Origin: Herbiconiux gentiana
GTDB taxonomy: Bacteria; Actinomycetota; Actinomycetes; Actinomycetales; Microbacteriaceae
Reading direction: 5' to 3'
Length of the DNA stretch: 64,000 bases
Assembly: GCF_024978135.1 (NCBI RefSeq)
Contig: NZ_JANTEZ010000003.1
Span: forward strand, 372,001 to 436,000
The first letter of the stretch is position 1; every line of letters begins with the position of its first letter. Below the pieces are notes generated by a model. That model was not told where the DNA came from and made no database searches. It saw nothing but the letters and a program-made list of their open reading frames with translations. The translations under genes were made by a program, and so were the position numbers. Shown here piece after piece: positions 52,695-63,579 of the stretch.

Positions 52695-54586
52695 GCGATC
52701 CGCTCCCCCTCGCCCGTCGGCTAACCCGCCTCGACGACGACGCGCTCACCCGGCTGCTGCTCACCCGGCAGCCGCCCTCCCGTGAGCTCCACGACTTCTT
52801 CGACCTGGCCGACGCCCTCCTCGAGCCCGCGTCGATCCGGGTCGCCCTGCGCACTCTCCCCCGCGCCGAGCTGGAGCGCCTGGCCGCCGGCAGCGCTCCC
52901 GACGACCTCGAGCGTGCCGTCGCCCTGGCCCTCGTCCTAGCGGAGGGCGACGACGGCCCGAGCGTTCCCGCCGCGGTCGCCGAGACGGCCGGGGCGGTGC
53001 TGGGCGAGCATCCGCTGCCCGCCGCACAGCGGGTTCAGGATGCTCGGCCCGCGCCCGAGGCCGACGCCCTAGCCAGGGTGCCCGCCCCCGTGCCCGAACC
53101 GGTCGCCGCGGCCGCCCGCGAGCGCGCCTTCACCGCGATCACCGCCGTCGCCGAACTCGTGCAGCAGCTGCGGGTCGCGCCCGCCCGGGTGCGAGCGAAG
53201 GGCGGGGTCTCGGTCGCCGAGGAGAAGCGCCTCGCGCCGCTGCTCTCGCTCCAGCCCGAGGCGGTGGGCCCGCTCTCCGAGCTGGCGGTGAGCGCCGGGC
53301 TCGCGGCCGTCGACGGCGAGGAGCTGCTCTCGACCGAGTCCGCCGACGCCTGGAGCGCGCTCAGCCCCGGTGAGCGCTGGCTCGCCCTCGCCCGGCGCTG
53401 GCTCGACGGCCTGCCCGCGCCGCTGCCCGAACACCTCCGCACGGCACGCAGCACCAGTGCCGCCGACCTCCTTGCGGCCTACCCCGCCGCCGACGAGCCG
53501 ATGCACTCCGCGCTGCTCGACGCCGCCGAGCGCGGCGAGCTCCTGGGCGTCTGGGCGTCGGGCCGCCTCACCCTCTTCGGCCGAGCTCTCTTCGACCGAG
53601 CCCTCGTCGACGGGCCGACCCCGTCGGCATCCGACGGGCCGACGCCCTCGGCAGCCGACGCCACCGCCGACGGCGCCCTCCTCGACGCCGACACCCCCCT
53701 CGACGCCGAGCTGCCCCCCGAGGTCGACCGCGTCTACCTCCAGCACGACCTCTCGGTCATCGCCCCCGGCCCCCTGTCCCCCGCGCTCGACGCCCGCCTC
53801 CGCCTCGCGGCCGACCTCGAGAACCGCGGAGTCGCCTCGTCGTACCGCATCTCGCAGCCGAGCATCGATCGCGCTCTGTCCTCGGGCGAGACCGAGCAGA
53901 CGCTCCGCGACTTCCTCGGCGCGCTCTCCCTGACGGGCCTCCCGCAGGCCGTCGACTACCTGCTCACCGAGGGCGCCCGCCGGCACGGCCTGGTGCGCGT
54001 CGTCACCCGCGCGCCGAGCGAGCTGCACCGCGGCACCGGCGGCGACGAGGCGCCCCGCACCCTCGTGCGCAGCACCGACTCGGCCCTGCTGACCGCGCTG
54101 GCCGCCGACCAGGCCCTCTCGGCGCTCGGCCTCCGCCGCGACGGCGAGGGCGCGCTGGCCACCCGGGCGACCCCCGCATCCGCCTACTGGCTGCTGCTGG
54201 ATGCCCGCTACCCCGTCGTCGCCGAGGACGCCGACGGCGGCGTGCGCCTGATGCGCCGCGCCCGCGTGCTCCCGGCCCGCTCCGCGCCGGGCACCGGCAC
54301 CCCACCCGCGGCGAGCGTCGCCGTCACCGACCTGATGCTGCGCCTGCGCGACGCCGCCCGCCGCACCCCCGACGACGGCGACGCCTGGACGGCCCGCCAG
54401 CTCGACCGCGCCGTGCGCGCCCGCAGCCGCGTCACGATCGGCGTGCGGATGCCCGACGGCACCACGACGCGCCTCGACGTCACCCCGCTGAGCCTCGCGA
54501 ACGGACGACTCCGCGTGGCCGACGAGCGGGCCGGCGTCGAACGCACGGTGCCCGTGGCGAACATCGTCGAGCTCACGGCGCTCTGA
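52691..54586 (+). CDS. Helicase-associated (XPB/Ssl2 N-terminal-like) protein
   Basis: 631 residues of the actinobacterial helicase-C-terminal-domain/XPB-N-terminal-domain family. It is rich in Leu/Ala/Asp with LTRLDDDALTRLLLTRQPPS, a central helical region, EVDRVYLQHDLSVIAPGPLS (strand of the Ssl2 N-terminal module), and a C-terminal domain NGRLRVADERAGVERTVPVA. No helicase motifs are present. It lies 48 bp before the XPB helicase gene on the same strand, where it likely serves as a partner or DNA-binding subunit. Start GTG 52691 is fixed by overlap with the upstream stop. Confidence 0.82.
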   Translation: MSDPLPLARRLTRLDDDALTRLLLTRQPPSRELHDFFDLADALLEPASIRVALRTLPRAELERLAAGSAPDDLERAVALALVLAEGDDGPSVPAAVAETAGAVLGEHPLPAAQRVQDARPAPEADALARVPAPVPEPVAAAARERAFTAITAVAELVQQLRVAPARVRAKGGVSVAEEKRLAPLLSLQPEAVGPLSELAVSAGLAAVDGEELLSTESADAWSALSPGERWLALARRWLDGLPAPLPEHLRTARSTSAADLLAAYPAADEPMHSALLDAAERGELLGVWASGRLTLFGRALFDRALVDGPTPSASDGPTPSAADATADGALLDADTPLDAELPPEVDRVYLQHDLSVIAPGPLSPALDARLRLAADLENRGVASSYRISQPSIDRALSSGETEQTLRDFLGALSLTGLPQAVDYLLTEGARRHGLVRVVTRAPSELHRGTGGDEAPRTLVRSTDSALLTALAADQALSALGLRRDGEGALATRATPASAYWLLLDARYPVVAEDADGGVRLMRRARVLPARSAPGTGTPPAASVAVTDLMLRLRDAARRTPDDGDAWTARQLDRAVRARSRVTIGVRMPDGTTTRLDVTPLSLANGRLRVADERAGVERTVPVANIVELTAL

Positions 54587-54634
54587 CAGCCCCGGGCGAC
54601 CGCCTCACGCCACGCCGACGTAGACTTGTCGACT

Positions 54635-56275
54635 ATGCCCGACGGCCCTCTCATCGTCCAAAGCGACCGCACCGTGCTGCTCGAGGTCGCGCATCCGCAG
54701 GCCGAGGCCGCCCGCCACGAGCTCGCGGTCTTCGCCGAGCTCGAGCGCGCGCCCGAGCACATCCACACCTACCGCATCACCCGGCTCGGCCTCTGGAACG
54801 CCCGGGCTGCCGGCCACAGCGCCGACGAGATCCTCGCCACCCTCGAGGGCAACTCGAAGTTCGCCGTGCCGCAGTCGGTGACGATGGAGATCGTCGAGAC
54901 GATCGGCCGCTACGGCAAGCTCGTGATCGAGCGTCGGGCCGACGGCGTCCTCACCCTGCGCTCGACCGACCCGGCGGTGCTCACCGAGATCACCCGGGGC
55001 AAGAAGGTCGCGCCCCTGCTCACCGAGAAGAACGACGACGGCTCGTGGAGCATCGAGGCCTGGGCGCGCGGCCAGCTCAAGCAGGAGCTGATCAAGCTCG
55101 GCTGGCCCGCCGACGACCTGGCCGGCTTCACCCCGGGCACCCCGCACGAGATCGACCTCGACGAGACCAGCTGGCACCTGCGCGACTACCAGCAGCAGGC
55201 GGTGTCCAACTTCGCCGAGCACGGCTCGGGCGTCGTGGTGCTGCCCTGCGGCGCGGGCAAGACCCTCGTCGGTGCCGGGGCGATGGCCGCCGTGAAGACG
55301 AACACGCTCATCCTGGTGACGAACACGGTGTCGGCCAGGCAGTGGCGCGCCGAACTTCTGAAGCGCACGAGCCTCACCGAGGAGGAGATCGGCGAGTACT
55401 CGGGTCAGCTCAAGGAGATCAAGCCGGTCACGATCGCGACCTACCAGATCCTCACGGCGAAGCGCTCGGGCAAGTACGCCCACCTCGAGCTGCTCGACGC
55501 GCTCGACTGGGGCCTCGTGGTCTACGACGAGGTGCACCTGCTGCCCGCCCCGGTGTTCAAGCTCACCGCCGACCTGCAGGCCCGCCGCCGCCTCGGCCTC
55601 ACCGCCACCCTCGTGCGGGAGGACGGGCGCGAGAGCGACGTCTTCAGCCTGATCGGCCCCAAGCGCTTCGACGCGCCGTGGAAGGAGATCGAGGCCCAGG
55701 GCTACATCTCCCCCGCCGAGTGCTTCGAGGTACGGGTCGACCTGCCCTTCGACGAGCGGATGATCTACGCCGCCGCCTCGGACGACGAGCGCTATCGGCT
55801 CGCCGCCACCGCGCCCGCCAAGCTCGACGCTACGAAGCGGCTGATCGAGCAGCACCGCGGAGAGCGCATCCTCGTGATCGGGCAGTACCTCGACCAGCTC
55901 GAGCAGCTCTCGTCGGCCCTCGGCGCCCCGTCGATCACCGGGGCGACGCCGGTGCCCGAGCGGGAGCGGCTGTTCCAGGCGTTCCGCGAGGGCGAGGAGA
56001 AGATCCTCGTGGTGTCGAAGGTCGCGAACTTCTCGATCGACCTGCCGGAGGCCAGCGTCGCGATCCAGGTGTCGGGGTCGTTCGGCTCGCGCCAGGAGGA
56101 GGCCCAGCGCCTCGGCCGGCTGCTGCGGCCGAAGGAGTCGGGGCTCACGGCGAGCTTCTACACGCTCGTCGCCCGCGACACGGTGGATCAGGAGTTCGCG
56201 CAGAACCGGCAGAGGTTCCTCGCCGAGCAGGGCTACGCCTACACGATCCTCGACGCGGAGGCGGCTGCCGCCTAG
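54635..56275 (+). CDS. XPB-type DNA repair helicase
   Basis: 546-residue SF2 helicase of the XPB family. N-terminal damage-recognition-like domain (about 1-175), Walker A VVLPCGAGKTLVGAGAMA, DEVH box LVVYDEVHLLPAPV, LGLTATLVREDGRE (motif III and the R-E-D motif specific to XPB), and motifs V/VI VVSKVANFSIDLPEA and RQEEAQRLGRLLRP. It unwinds DNA 3' to 5' in repair. The ATG at 54635 is 9 nt after a TAGACT -10 box (54621-54626), so translation is probably leaderless. Confidence 0.93.
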   Translation: MPDGPLIVQSDRTVLLEVAHPQAEAARHELAVFAELERAPEHIHTYRITRLGLWNARAAGHSADEILATLEGNSKFAVPQSVTMEIVETIGRYGKLVIERRADGVLTLRSTDPAVLTEITRGKKVAPLLTEKNDDGSWSIEAWARGQLKQELIKLGWPADDLAGFTPGTPHEIDLDETSWHLRDYQQQAVSNFAEHGSGVVVLPCGAGKTLVGAGAMAAVKTNTLILVTNTVSARQWRAELLKRTSLTEEEIGEYSGQLKEIKPVTIATYQILTAKRSGKYAHLELLDALDWGLVVYDEVHLLPAPVFKLTADLQARRRLGLTATLVREDGRESDVFSLIGPKRFDAPWKEIEAQGYISPAECFEVRVDLPFDERMIYAAASDDERYRLAATAPAKLDATKRLIEQHRGERILVIGQYLDQLEQLSSALGAPSITGATPVPERERLFQAFREGEEKILVVSKVANFSIDLPEASVAIQVSGSFGSRQEEAQRLGRLLRPKESGLTASFYTLVARDTVDQEFAQNRQRFLAEQGYAYTILDAEAAAA

Positions 56276-56367
56276 TCCGGGGGCCTGTGTCGCCTCTCTC
56301 TGTGCCTCGTCGGGGGCGTGCCGCCAGCTCCCAGGTTGCGCCCAGCGAACCCGCAGATACTAGGGGC

Positions 56368-57057
56368 ATGACCGGTCCTCGCATCCTGATCGTCGACGAC
56401 GAACCCAACATCCGCGACCTGCTCACCACGAGCCTCCGCTTCGCCGGCTTCGCCGTGCGTGCGGTCTCGAACGGCGCGCAGACGATCTCGGCGGTGCTCG
56501 AGGAGGAGCCCGACCTGATCATCCTCGACGTCATGCTGCCCGACATGAACGGCTTCGGCGTCACCAAGCGACTCCGGGCCGCCGGCTACACGGCGCCCAT
56601 CCTCTTCCTCACGGCGAAAGATGACACGGAAGACAAGATCACCGGTCTCACGGTCGGCGGCGACGACTACGTCACCAAGCCGTTCTCGCTCGACGAGATC
56701 GTGGCGCGCATCAAGGCCATTCTCCGCCGCACCATGCAGGCCGACGAAGACGCGATCATCCGCGCCGGCGAGCTCACCATGGACCAGGACACGCACGAGG
56801 TCTTCGTCGGCGACACCGCCATCGAGCTCTCCCCCACCGAGTTCAAGCTGCTGCGCTACCTGATGCTGAACCCGAACCGAGTGCTGTCGAAGGCGCAGAT
56901 CCTCGACCACGTCTGGGAGTACGACTTCAACGGCGACGCCGGCATCGTGGAGAGCTACATCTCCTACCTCCGCCGCAAGCTCGACGCCCACACCGAGGAG
57001 TCGCTCATCCAGACCAAGCGCGGCTTCGGGTACATGCTGAAGGTGAGCAAGGCGTAG
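56368..57057 (+). CDS. OmpR/PhoB-family response regulator
   Basis: 229 residues. Receiver domain with phospho-accepting Asp in LIILDVMLPDMNGFGVT (about residue 55), Thr in LFLTAKDDTEDK and Lys in DDYVTKPFSL. A C-terminal winged-helix OmpR DNA-binding domain (LSPTEFKLLRYLMLNPNRVL, VESYISYLRRKLDAH). It is 14 bp upstream of its histidine kinase. Resembles the TcrX/TrcR-type actinobacterial regulators; the controlled genes are unknown. Confidence 0.93.
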   Translation: MTGPRILIVDDEPNIRDLLTTSLRFAGFAVRAVSNGAQTISAVLEEEPDLIILDVMLPDMNGFGVTKRLRAAGYTAPILFLTAKDDTEDKITGLTVGGDDYVTKPFSLDEIVARIKAILRRTMQADEDAIIRAGELTMDQDTHEVFVGDTAIELSPTEFKLLRYLMLNPNRVLSKAQILDHVWEYDFNGDAGIVESYISYLRRKLDAHTEESLIQTKRGFGYMLKVSKA

Positions 57058-57071
57058 CCTGACCCTCAGAC

Positions 57072-59207
57072 ATGCACGCCATCCTGAGGCAGTGGAACTC
57101 CATCTCCCTGCGCACCAAGATCACCGGTGTGACGGTCCTGATGCTGACCTTCGGGCTGGTGGTCTCGGGCGTCGGCACCATGGTGGTGCTGCGCACCTAT
57201 CTGCTGCAGCAGGTCGACTCGCAGCTCGACCAGGCGAGCGCCGATCCGTCCCCGTTCCTCGGGCCGAACGCGTCGAGCGCCTCGTTCAACATCCAGGACA
57301 TCACCTCGGCGCCTGACGACTACTTCGTCGGCCTGCTCGACTCCTCGGGCAACCTGATCGTGAGCAATTGGGCCGACCGCGACTCCGGCACCATGCCGGC
57401 CGCCCTCGTCGACCTCGACACGGCGAACCAGCTGGGCGGCAAGGTCTTCACGGTCGACTCGGTCGACCACACGGCCGAGTGGCACGCCGTCACGACGATG
57501 GTCGAGCTGTTCGGCGGCGACGGCTACGGCACGGTCGTGATCGCGAAGTCGCTGGTCGAGACCGAGAAGACGACGGCGACCTACCTCTCGATCTTCCTCG
57601 CCTTCGGCATCGGCGTGGTCATCCTGGGTGCCATGCTCACCCGACTGCTCGTGACGTCGACGTTCGGGCCGCTGCGCGAGGTCGAGCGCACGGCCGCGGC
57701 GATCGCCGACGGGGGCGACTTCAGCCGCCGCATGTCGGATGCGATGCCCGAGACCGAGGTCGGTCGCCTCAACCGCTCCCTGAACACGATGCTCTCGCGC
57801 ATCGACAGCGCCTTCGCCGACCGCGCGCGCACCATCGATCAGATGCGCCGCTTCGTCGGCGACGCCTCGCACGAGCTGCGCACGCCGCTCGTCTCGGTGC
57901 GCGGCTACGCCGAGCTGTACCGCATGGGCGCGCTGCAGACCCCCGACGACGTCGCCCAGGCCATGGACCGCATCGAGAAGGAGGCGATCCGCATGGGCAC
58001 CCTCGTGGAGGACCTGCTCGAGCTGGCCCGCCTCGACGAGACCCGCCCGCTGCAGCTCGAACCCGTCGACCTGCTGCCGCTCTCGATCGATGCGGCGTCG
58101 GATGCTCGTGCCGCGAGCCCGGGCCGCGTGGTCACGGTGCGCACGCCCTCCGGCCCCCCGGCGGTGCCGTTCAGCCCGGTGCTCGAGGTGTCGGCGGGCG
58201 AGGAGGACGTGGACGGATTCGCCGACGTCGTCGATCCTGCCGACGAGGCGGTTACGAGCACGGATGCGGGGGCCAAGCCGTCCCTTTACGTGTCGGCCGA
58301 GCCGCGCGACCCGTCGACGGGCTCGTTCTACACGACCGGGCCGGTCGAGCCACTGACCCCGCGCGTAGACGCGCCTGCGGTCGCGGAGGTCGACGCCGCG
58401 CACGTCCCGGAGCCGGCGGATGCGGTCGACGATCCCACCCCCGACCCCGAGGTGCCTGCCGGGCCGCCGGTCGCTTCCGCGCCGGCCGCCGGCAAACCGG
58501 GGCGGGCGTGGGGGCTTCCCCGTGGGGGATCCGCGTTCGCGTCGGGGCAGTCCGCCGCTCGGTCGGCCGCTGCCGCGCCGGACGGGACGTCGGGCGCTCC
58601 GGGCACCGCGACCGGGCCGCTCGGCACGCCGGCGCGCAAGGGCGCCTCGGCGTCGGTGCGGTCGTCGGCGAACGCGGCCATGGCGCGGCTGCGGCGTCGG
58701 CCGAAGTCGGTGGGCGGAGCATCCGGAGACCCGACCCTCGACGGTGGCGACGAGTTCGCGACGGGAGAGATCGAGCTGGCGCCGGCGGTGCCGCCGATCG
58801 TGCTGGCCGAGGAGAACAAGATCCGGCAGGTGCTGACGAACCTGATCGGCAACGCGCTGCGCTTCACCGACGCCGACAGCCCGATCGAGCTCGTCGTGCA
58901 GGTCGACGAGGCAGCCGGGGTCGCGATGGTCGACATCGTGGACCACGGCGACGGCATTCCGCCGCAGATCCGCGAGAAGATCTTCCAGCGCTTCTGGCGC
59001 GCCGACTCCTCGCGCACCCGCGAGACGGGCGGCTCGGGCCTCGGCCTCGCGATCGTCTCGTCGATCATCGCGGCGCACCACGGCACCGTGCAGGCCCTGG
59101 AGACCCCGGGCGGCGGCGCCACCTTCCGCGTCACCCTCCCCCTCATGGACGCGCCCACCCCGCCCGCCCCCACCCCCACCGCGAGCACCCCCACCCCCAC
59201 CCGCTGA
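57072..59207 (+). CDS. Sensor histidine kinase with large insertion in the catalytic domain
   Basis: 711 residues. TM1 about 17-40, an extracellular sensor (about 41-170), TM2 (SIFLAFGIGVVILGAMLTRL, about 172-195), HAMP, then the dimerisation helix with the phospho-His in FVGDASHELRTPLVSVRGYA (about residue 267). The ATPase core follows: the N-box ENKIRQVLTNLIGNALRF (about 580), G1 VDHGDGIPPQ, F-box and G2 GGSGLGLAIVSSI. Between the DHp and the N-box sits an extra roughly 220 residues (about 355-575) that are Ala/Pro/Ser/Gly/Asp-rich and look disordered. The C-terminus is a short Pro/Thr tail. Related kinases are about 480 residues. Confidence 0.9.
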   Translation: MHAILRQWNSISLRTKITGVTVLMLTFGLVVSGVGTMVVLRTYLLQQVDSQLDQASADPSPFLGPNASSASFNIQDITSAPDDYFVGLLDSSGNLIVSNWADRDSGTMPAALVDLDTANQLGGKVFTVDSVDHTAEWHAVTTMVELFGGDGYGTVVIAKSLVETEKTTATYLSIFLAFGIGVVILGAMLTRLLVTSTFGPLREVERTAAAIADGGDFSRRMSDAMPETEVGRLNRSLNTMLSRIDSAFADRARTIDQMRRFVGDASHELRTPLVSVRGYAELYRMGALQTPDDVAQAMDRIEKEAIRMGTLVEDLLELARLDETRPLQLEPVDLLPLSIDAASDARAASPGRVVTVRTPSGPPAVPFSPVLEVSAGEEDVDGFADVVDPADEAVTSTDAGAKPSLYVSAEPRDPSTGSFYTTGPVEPLTPRVDAPAVAEVDAAHVPEPADAVDDPTPDPEVPAGPPVASAPAAGKPGRAWGLPRGGSAFASGQSAARSAAAAPDGTSGAPGTATGPLGTPARKGASASVRSSANAAMARLRRRPKSVGGASGDPTLDGGDEFATGEIELAPAVPPIVLAEENKIRQVLTNLIGNALRFTDADSPIELVVQVDEAAGVAMVDIVDHGDGIPPQIREKIFQRFWRADSSRTRETGGSGLGLAIVSSIIAAHHGTVQALETPGGGATFRVTLPLMDAPTPPAPTPTASTPTPTR

Positions 59208-59333
59208 CGCGCGGCGCCCCGCGCCGCTGACGGGCCACTTACGCGCCGCCCGCAGCCGACGCGGCTTCGCGCACGCAGCGTCGTCAGCGCAGCTCGCCCC
59301 GGGGCGACGCCGCGGGCGGCCGGGGACGCAGAA

Positions 59334-59357
59334 GGGCGGCTCCCGAAGGAGCCGCCC
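59334..59357. terminator. 10-bp hairpin after groEL and the kinase gene
   Basis: GGGCGGCTCC, loop CGAA, GGAGCCGCCC, a perfect stem between the convergent kinase and groEL genes. Three TGCGGTGG units follow at 59359-59382. Confidence 0.7.
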
Positions 59358-59394
59358 TGTGCGGTGGTGCGGTGGTGCGGTGGTGCTGTCGGAC

Positions 59395-61050
<1,656 letters not shown>

Positions 61051-61057
61051 TCAGCGG

Positions 61058-61084
61058 TTAGCACTCGAACTTCATGAGTGCTAA
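61058..61084. promoter_or_regulatory. Perfect CIRCE operator (HrcA)
   Basis: TTAGCACTC-N9-GAGTGCTAA, matching the CIRCE consensus exactly, 43 bp upstream of the groEL ATG. Confidence 0.95.
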
Positions 61085-61091
61085 ACCAATA

Positions 61092-61118
61092 TTGGCACTC
61101 GGGGTGCGCGAGTGCAAG
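61092..61118. promoter_or_regulatory. Second, degenerate CIRCE-like element
   Basis: TTGGCACTC-N9-GAGTGCAAG, the same 9-9-9 layout with three consensus mismatches, 7 bp after the perfect CIRCE. Tandem HrcA sites would give tighter control of groEL. Confidence 0.7.
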
Positions 61119-61192
61119 TGAATCCGTGACGACGCCGAGCACGACGAAACGCCCCGGCCCGATGGGCGGGGCGTCTCGCGACGTCGAGGCTG

Positions 61193-61396
61193 TCAGGCCA
61201 GGCGGACGGACTCCGCCTGAGGGCCCTTCGAGCCGGTACCGACCTCGAAGACGACCTGCTGGCCCTCCTCGAGCACCTTGTAGCCGCTCATGTCGATCGC
61301 GGAGTAGTGGACGAAGACGTCCTGCCCGCCCCCGTCGACGGTGATGAAGCCGTAGCCTTTTTCAGCGTTGAACCACTTCACGGTCCCGTTCGCCAT
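61193..61396 (-). CDS. cspA: Cold-shock protein (CspA-type)
   Basis: 67-residue single-domain RNA chaperone: [20 protein letters not shown] (RNP1 KGYGFI) and [20 protein letters not shown] (RNP2 VFVHYSA). Start ATG 61396 with GGGAG about 5 nt upstream. A long untranslated leader (61397-61560 and beyond) may carry cold-induction control. Monocistronic. Confidence 0.95.
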   Translation of the reverse strand: MANGTVKWFNAEKGYGFITVDGGGQDVFVHYSAIDMSGYKVLEEGQQVVFEVGTGSKGPQAESVRLA

Positions 61397-61590
61397 CGTT
61401 ACTCCCAAGTGCTGTGTTTCTGTGCAGAAGTGACACTGTTGCCACGCCCATTTCCAGATACTAATCACTGGGTTCCGGGCCCTGAGAGCCGATGCGGGTG
61501 AATTCGACACATCGTGACAGCAACTCAACACGGCTGAAACCTGCGTGAAACACACCGGCTCAGGATGCCCGGCGAACCGCCCCCGGAGCG

Positions 61591-62199
61591 CTACCCGGCG
61601 GGCGCTTCCTCGGCGGGCGCCTCCTCCACCGGCGCCTCGGGGTCGGTGAGACCCGGGCCGGCGTAGTCGGTGCCGAGCACGACGGTGAGGTCGGCACCCG
61701 GGAAGGAGGTGTTCAGCTCGATCGGCACCCCGCCGAGCAGCTGCGCGAGACCGAGCGCGGCCGCCTCGTTCGCCGCGTCGGCGTAGTAGACGGTGGTGGT
61801 GGCGAAGTCGGTGGTGCTGGCGTTCGCGCGCGAGCCGACGTTCCAGCCTCCGGCCACCGCCGCGTCGCCGACGCGGGTGGCGAGCCCTGCGATCTCGGTG
61901 CCGTTCAGGATCGTGACCGACTTCGTGCCATCGGTGACGGGGGCGACGGTGGGGGTCGGCGTCGGGTCTGTCGTGGCGGCGGCCGACGATCCGGCGCCAC
62001 CCAGGGCATCCGTGAACTGGTTGTTGTTGTCGATGATCGCGAGGTAGCCGATGCCGGCCCCCACGAGCAGCACCGTCGCGAGGGCCGCCCAGGCGAGCAC
62101 CCGCCAGCCCCGCCCGCGCGGCGCGGGGCCGCGGTGCGCGCCCACGCGCCCGGTCGGGGCGGGCAGGCGGTCGAAGCTGTCCTCGGGGAAACGTGGCAT
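61591..62199 (-). CDS. LytR_C-domain secreted protein
   Basis: 202 residues. A cytoplasmic Pro/Arg-rich N-terminus, a membrane segment ([22 protein letters not shown], about 32-53), a Thr/Pro linker and a LytR_C (LytR/CpsA C-terminal) domain with [20 protein letters not shown] and [20 protein letters not shown]. An acidic tail [15 protein letters not shown] closes the chain. Extracellular, wall-related; lacks the LCP catalytic domain. It follows the DUF3263 gene by 14 bp and is co-directional with it. Confidence 0.85.
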   Translation of the reverse strand: MPRFPEDSFDRLPAPTGRVGAHRGPAPRGRGWRVLAWAALATVLLVGAGIGYLAIIDNNNQFTDALGGAGSSAAATTDPTPTPTVAPVTDGTKSVTILNGTEIAGLATRVGDAAVAGGWNVGSRANASTTDFATTTVYYADAANEAAALGLAQLLGGVPIELNTSFPGADLTVVLGTDYAGPGLTDPEAPVEEAPAEEAPAG

Positions 62200-62213
62200 G
62201 GGGCGGCTATGTC

Positions 62214-62465
62214 CTAGTCGTCGCGCGACAGCAGCCGGGCCGAACGCGCAGCGAGACGCGCCTCCCGAACCCGCTGAAGCCTCTTGATGAGCATCGGGTC
62301 GTGCGCGAGAGCGGCCGGGGAGTCGATCAGCGCACCGAGAAGTTGATAGTAGCGGGCGGAGGAGAGGCCGAAGGTCTTGCGGATGGCCTGCTCCTTGGCA
62401 CCGGCGTGGCGCCACCAGCTGCGTTCGAAGACGAGGATGCGGATGTCGCGCTCGCTGAGCTCCAT
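62214..62465 (-). CDS. DUF3263 protein
   Basis: 83 residues, a short HTH-like family widespread in actinobacteria, usually upstream of a LytR_C gene as here. The pattern RDIRILVFERSWWRHAGAKE then RKTFGLSSARYYQLLGALID fits a sigma-like or DNA-binding helix-turn-helix. Role unknown. Confidence 0.88.
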   Translation of the reverse strand: MELSERDIRILVFERSWWRHAGAKEQAIRKTFGLSSARYYQLLGALIDSPAALAHDPMLIKRLQRVREARLAARSARLLSRDD

Positions 62466-62602
62466 GCCCTGCCTTCCTGTCCCGATCCGGACATCCTATT
62501 GGCGGGTACCTCAACGCCCGCCGATAGCCGCGCGGCACGCAGCTATTCCTGCGATGATCGTTCGCGGCCCCCGATCACCCGATCCCGTCACACAGGAGCA
62601 TC

Positions 62603-63004
62603 ATGAGCTACCAGGTTTCCAAGTCCGACGACGAGTGGCGCGAGGAGCTCTCGGCCGACGAGTTCGCCGTGCTGCGGCAGGCCGCCACCGAGCGCCCCTG
62701 GACGGGCGAGCTGCTCGACGAGCACCGCGAGGGCGTCTACCGCTGCAAGGCCTGCTCGGCCGAGCTGTTCCGCAGCGAGACCAAATTCGACTCGCACTGC
62801 GGCTGGCCGAGCTTCTACGACCCGGCCGGCTCCGACGCGGTCGAGCTGATCGAGGACCGCTCGCTCGGCATGGTGCGCACCGAGGTGCGCTGCGCGCGCT
62901 GCGGCTCGCACCTCGGCCACCTCTTCGACGACGCCCCGCAGACGCCGACCGGCGACCGCTACTGCATGAACTCCGTCTCGCTCACCTTCGACGAGGCCGA
63001 GTAG
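62603..63004 (+). CDS. msrB: Peptide methionine-(R)-S-oxide reductase MsrB
   Basis: 133 residues, MsrB fold. Zn-binding C-x2-C pairs (YRCKACSAELF and VRCARCGSHLGHLF), SHCGWPSFYDP, and the catalytic Cys in GDRYCMNSVSLTF. Reduces methionine-R-sulfoxide with thioredoxin. ATG 62603 after GGAGCATC. Confidence 0.96.
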   Translation: MSYQVSKSDDEWREELSADEFAVLRQAATERPWTGELLDEHREGVYRCKACSAELFRSETKFDSHCGWPSFYDPAGSDAVELIEDRSLGMVRTEVRCARCGSHLGHLFDDAPQTPTGDRYCMNSVSLTFDEAE

Positions 63005-63006
63005 CC

Positions 63007-63558
63007 GTGCCCGGCGTCAGAGAGGCGATGCTCGCCCGGCGCTCGTCGTCGAAGGTGACGGATGCGGCACCCAGCCCCGCGCAGGTGGCGGCGGCCGTCG
63101 AGGCGGCCGGCCAGCTCGCCGACCACAGCGGGCTGCGCCCGTGGCGGGTGATCGAACTGCGCGCCGACGGCATCACCCGTCTCGGCCGCGGTCTCGCCGA
63201 CGCCGACGGCGCCAAGGAGAAGGACGTCGCGAAGTTCGTGGCCAAGGCCCACCGCGCGCCGCTCGTGCTGGCGATCGTCGTGTCGTACGCCCCGAAGCAC
63301 AAGGTGCCGAAGTGGGAGCAGGAGGCGGTCGCCGCCGGCGTGGCGCACAACCTCTCGCTCGTGCTCGATGACGAGGGCTGGGGCGTGTTCTGGCGCACCG
63401 GCGAGCACACCCGGTCCAAGGCCGTCAAGAAGGCCCACAAGCTGGGCAAGAACGAGGAGCTGCTCGGCTGGCTCTATGTGGGTGGCGTGCCGCCGCGTGG
63501 GCGGAAGCCCCGGGGCAGGGGGCGCATCCGCGTCTCGGAGCATCTCTCGACGCTCTGA
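63007..63558 (+). CDS. Nitroreductase-fold protein
   Basis: 183 residues of the nitroreductase/NAD(P)H-FMN superfamily. The N-terminus MLARRSSSKVTDAAPSPAQV resembles the R-R-S/R-x-R/K FMN loop. The middle ADHSGLRPWRVIELRADG and WEQEAVAAGVAHNLSLVLDDEGWGVFWRTGEH match the W-x-x-E/Q and G-x-x-x-x-N-L-x-L-x-A-x-x-x-G-x-G pattern. C-terminus basic. Start GTG 63007, 3 bp after the msrB stop; ATG 63028 is the alternative. Likely co-transcribed with msrB. Confidence 0.8.
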   Translation: MPGVREAMLARRSSSKVTDAAPSPAQVAAAVEAAGQLADHSGLRPWRVIELRADGITRLGRGLADADGAKEKDVAKFVAKAHRAPLVLAIVVSYAPKHKVPKWEQEAVAAGVAHNLSLVLDDEGWGVFWRTGEHTRSKAVKKAHKLGKNEELLGWLYVGGVPPRGRKPRGRGRIRVSEHLSTL

Positions 63559-63579
63559 CGGCCGTAGGCTGGTAGCACT

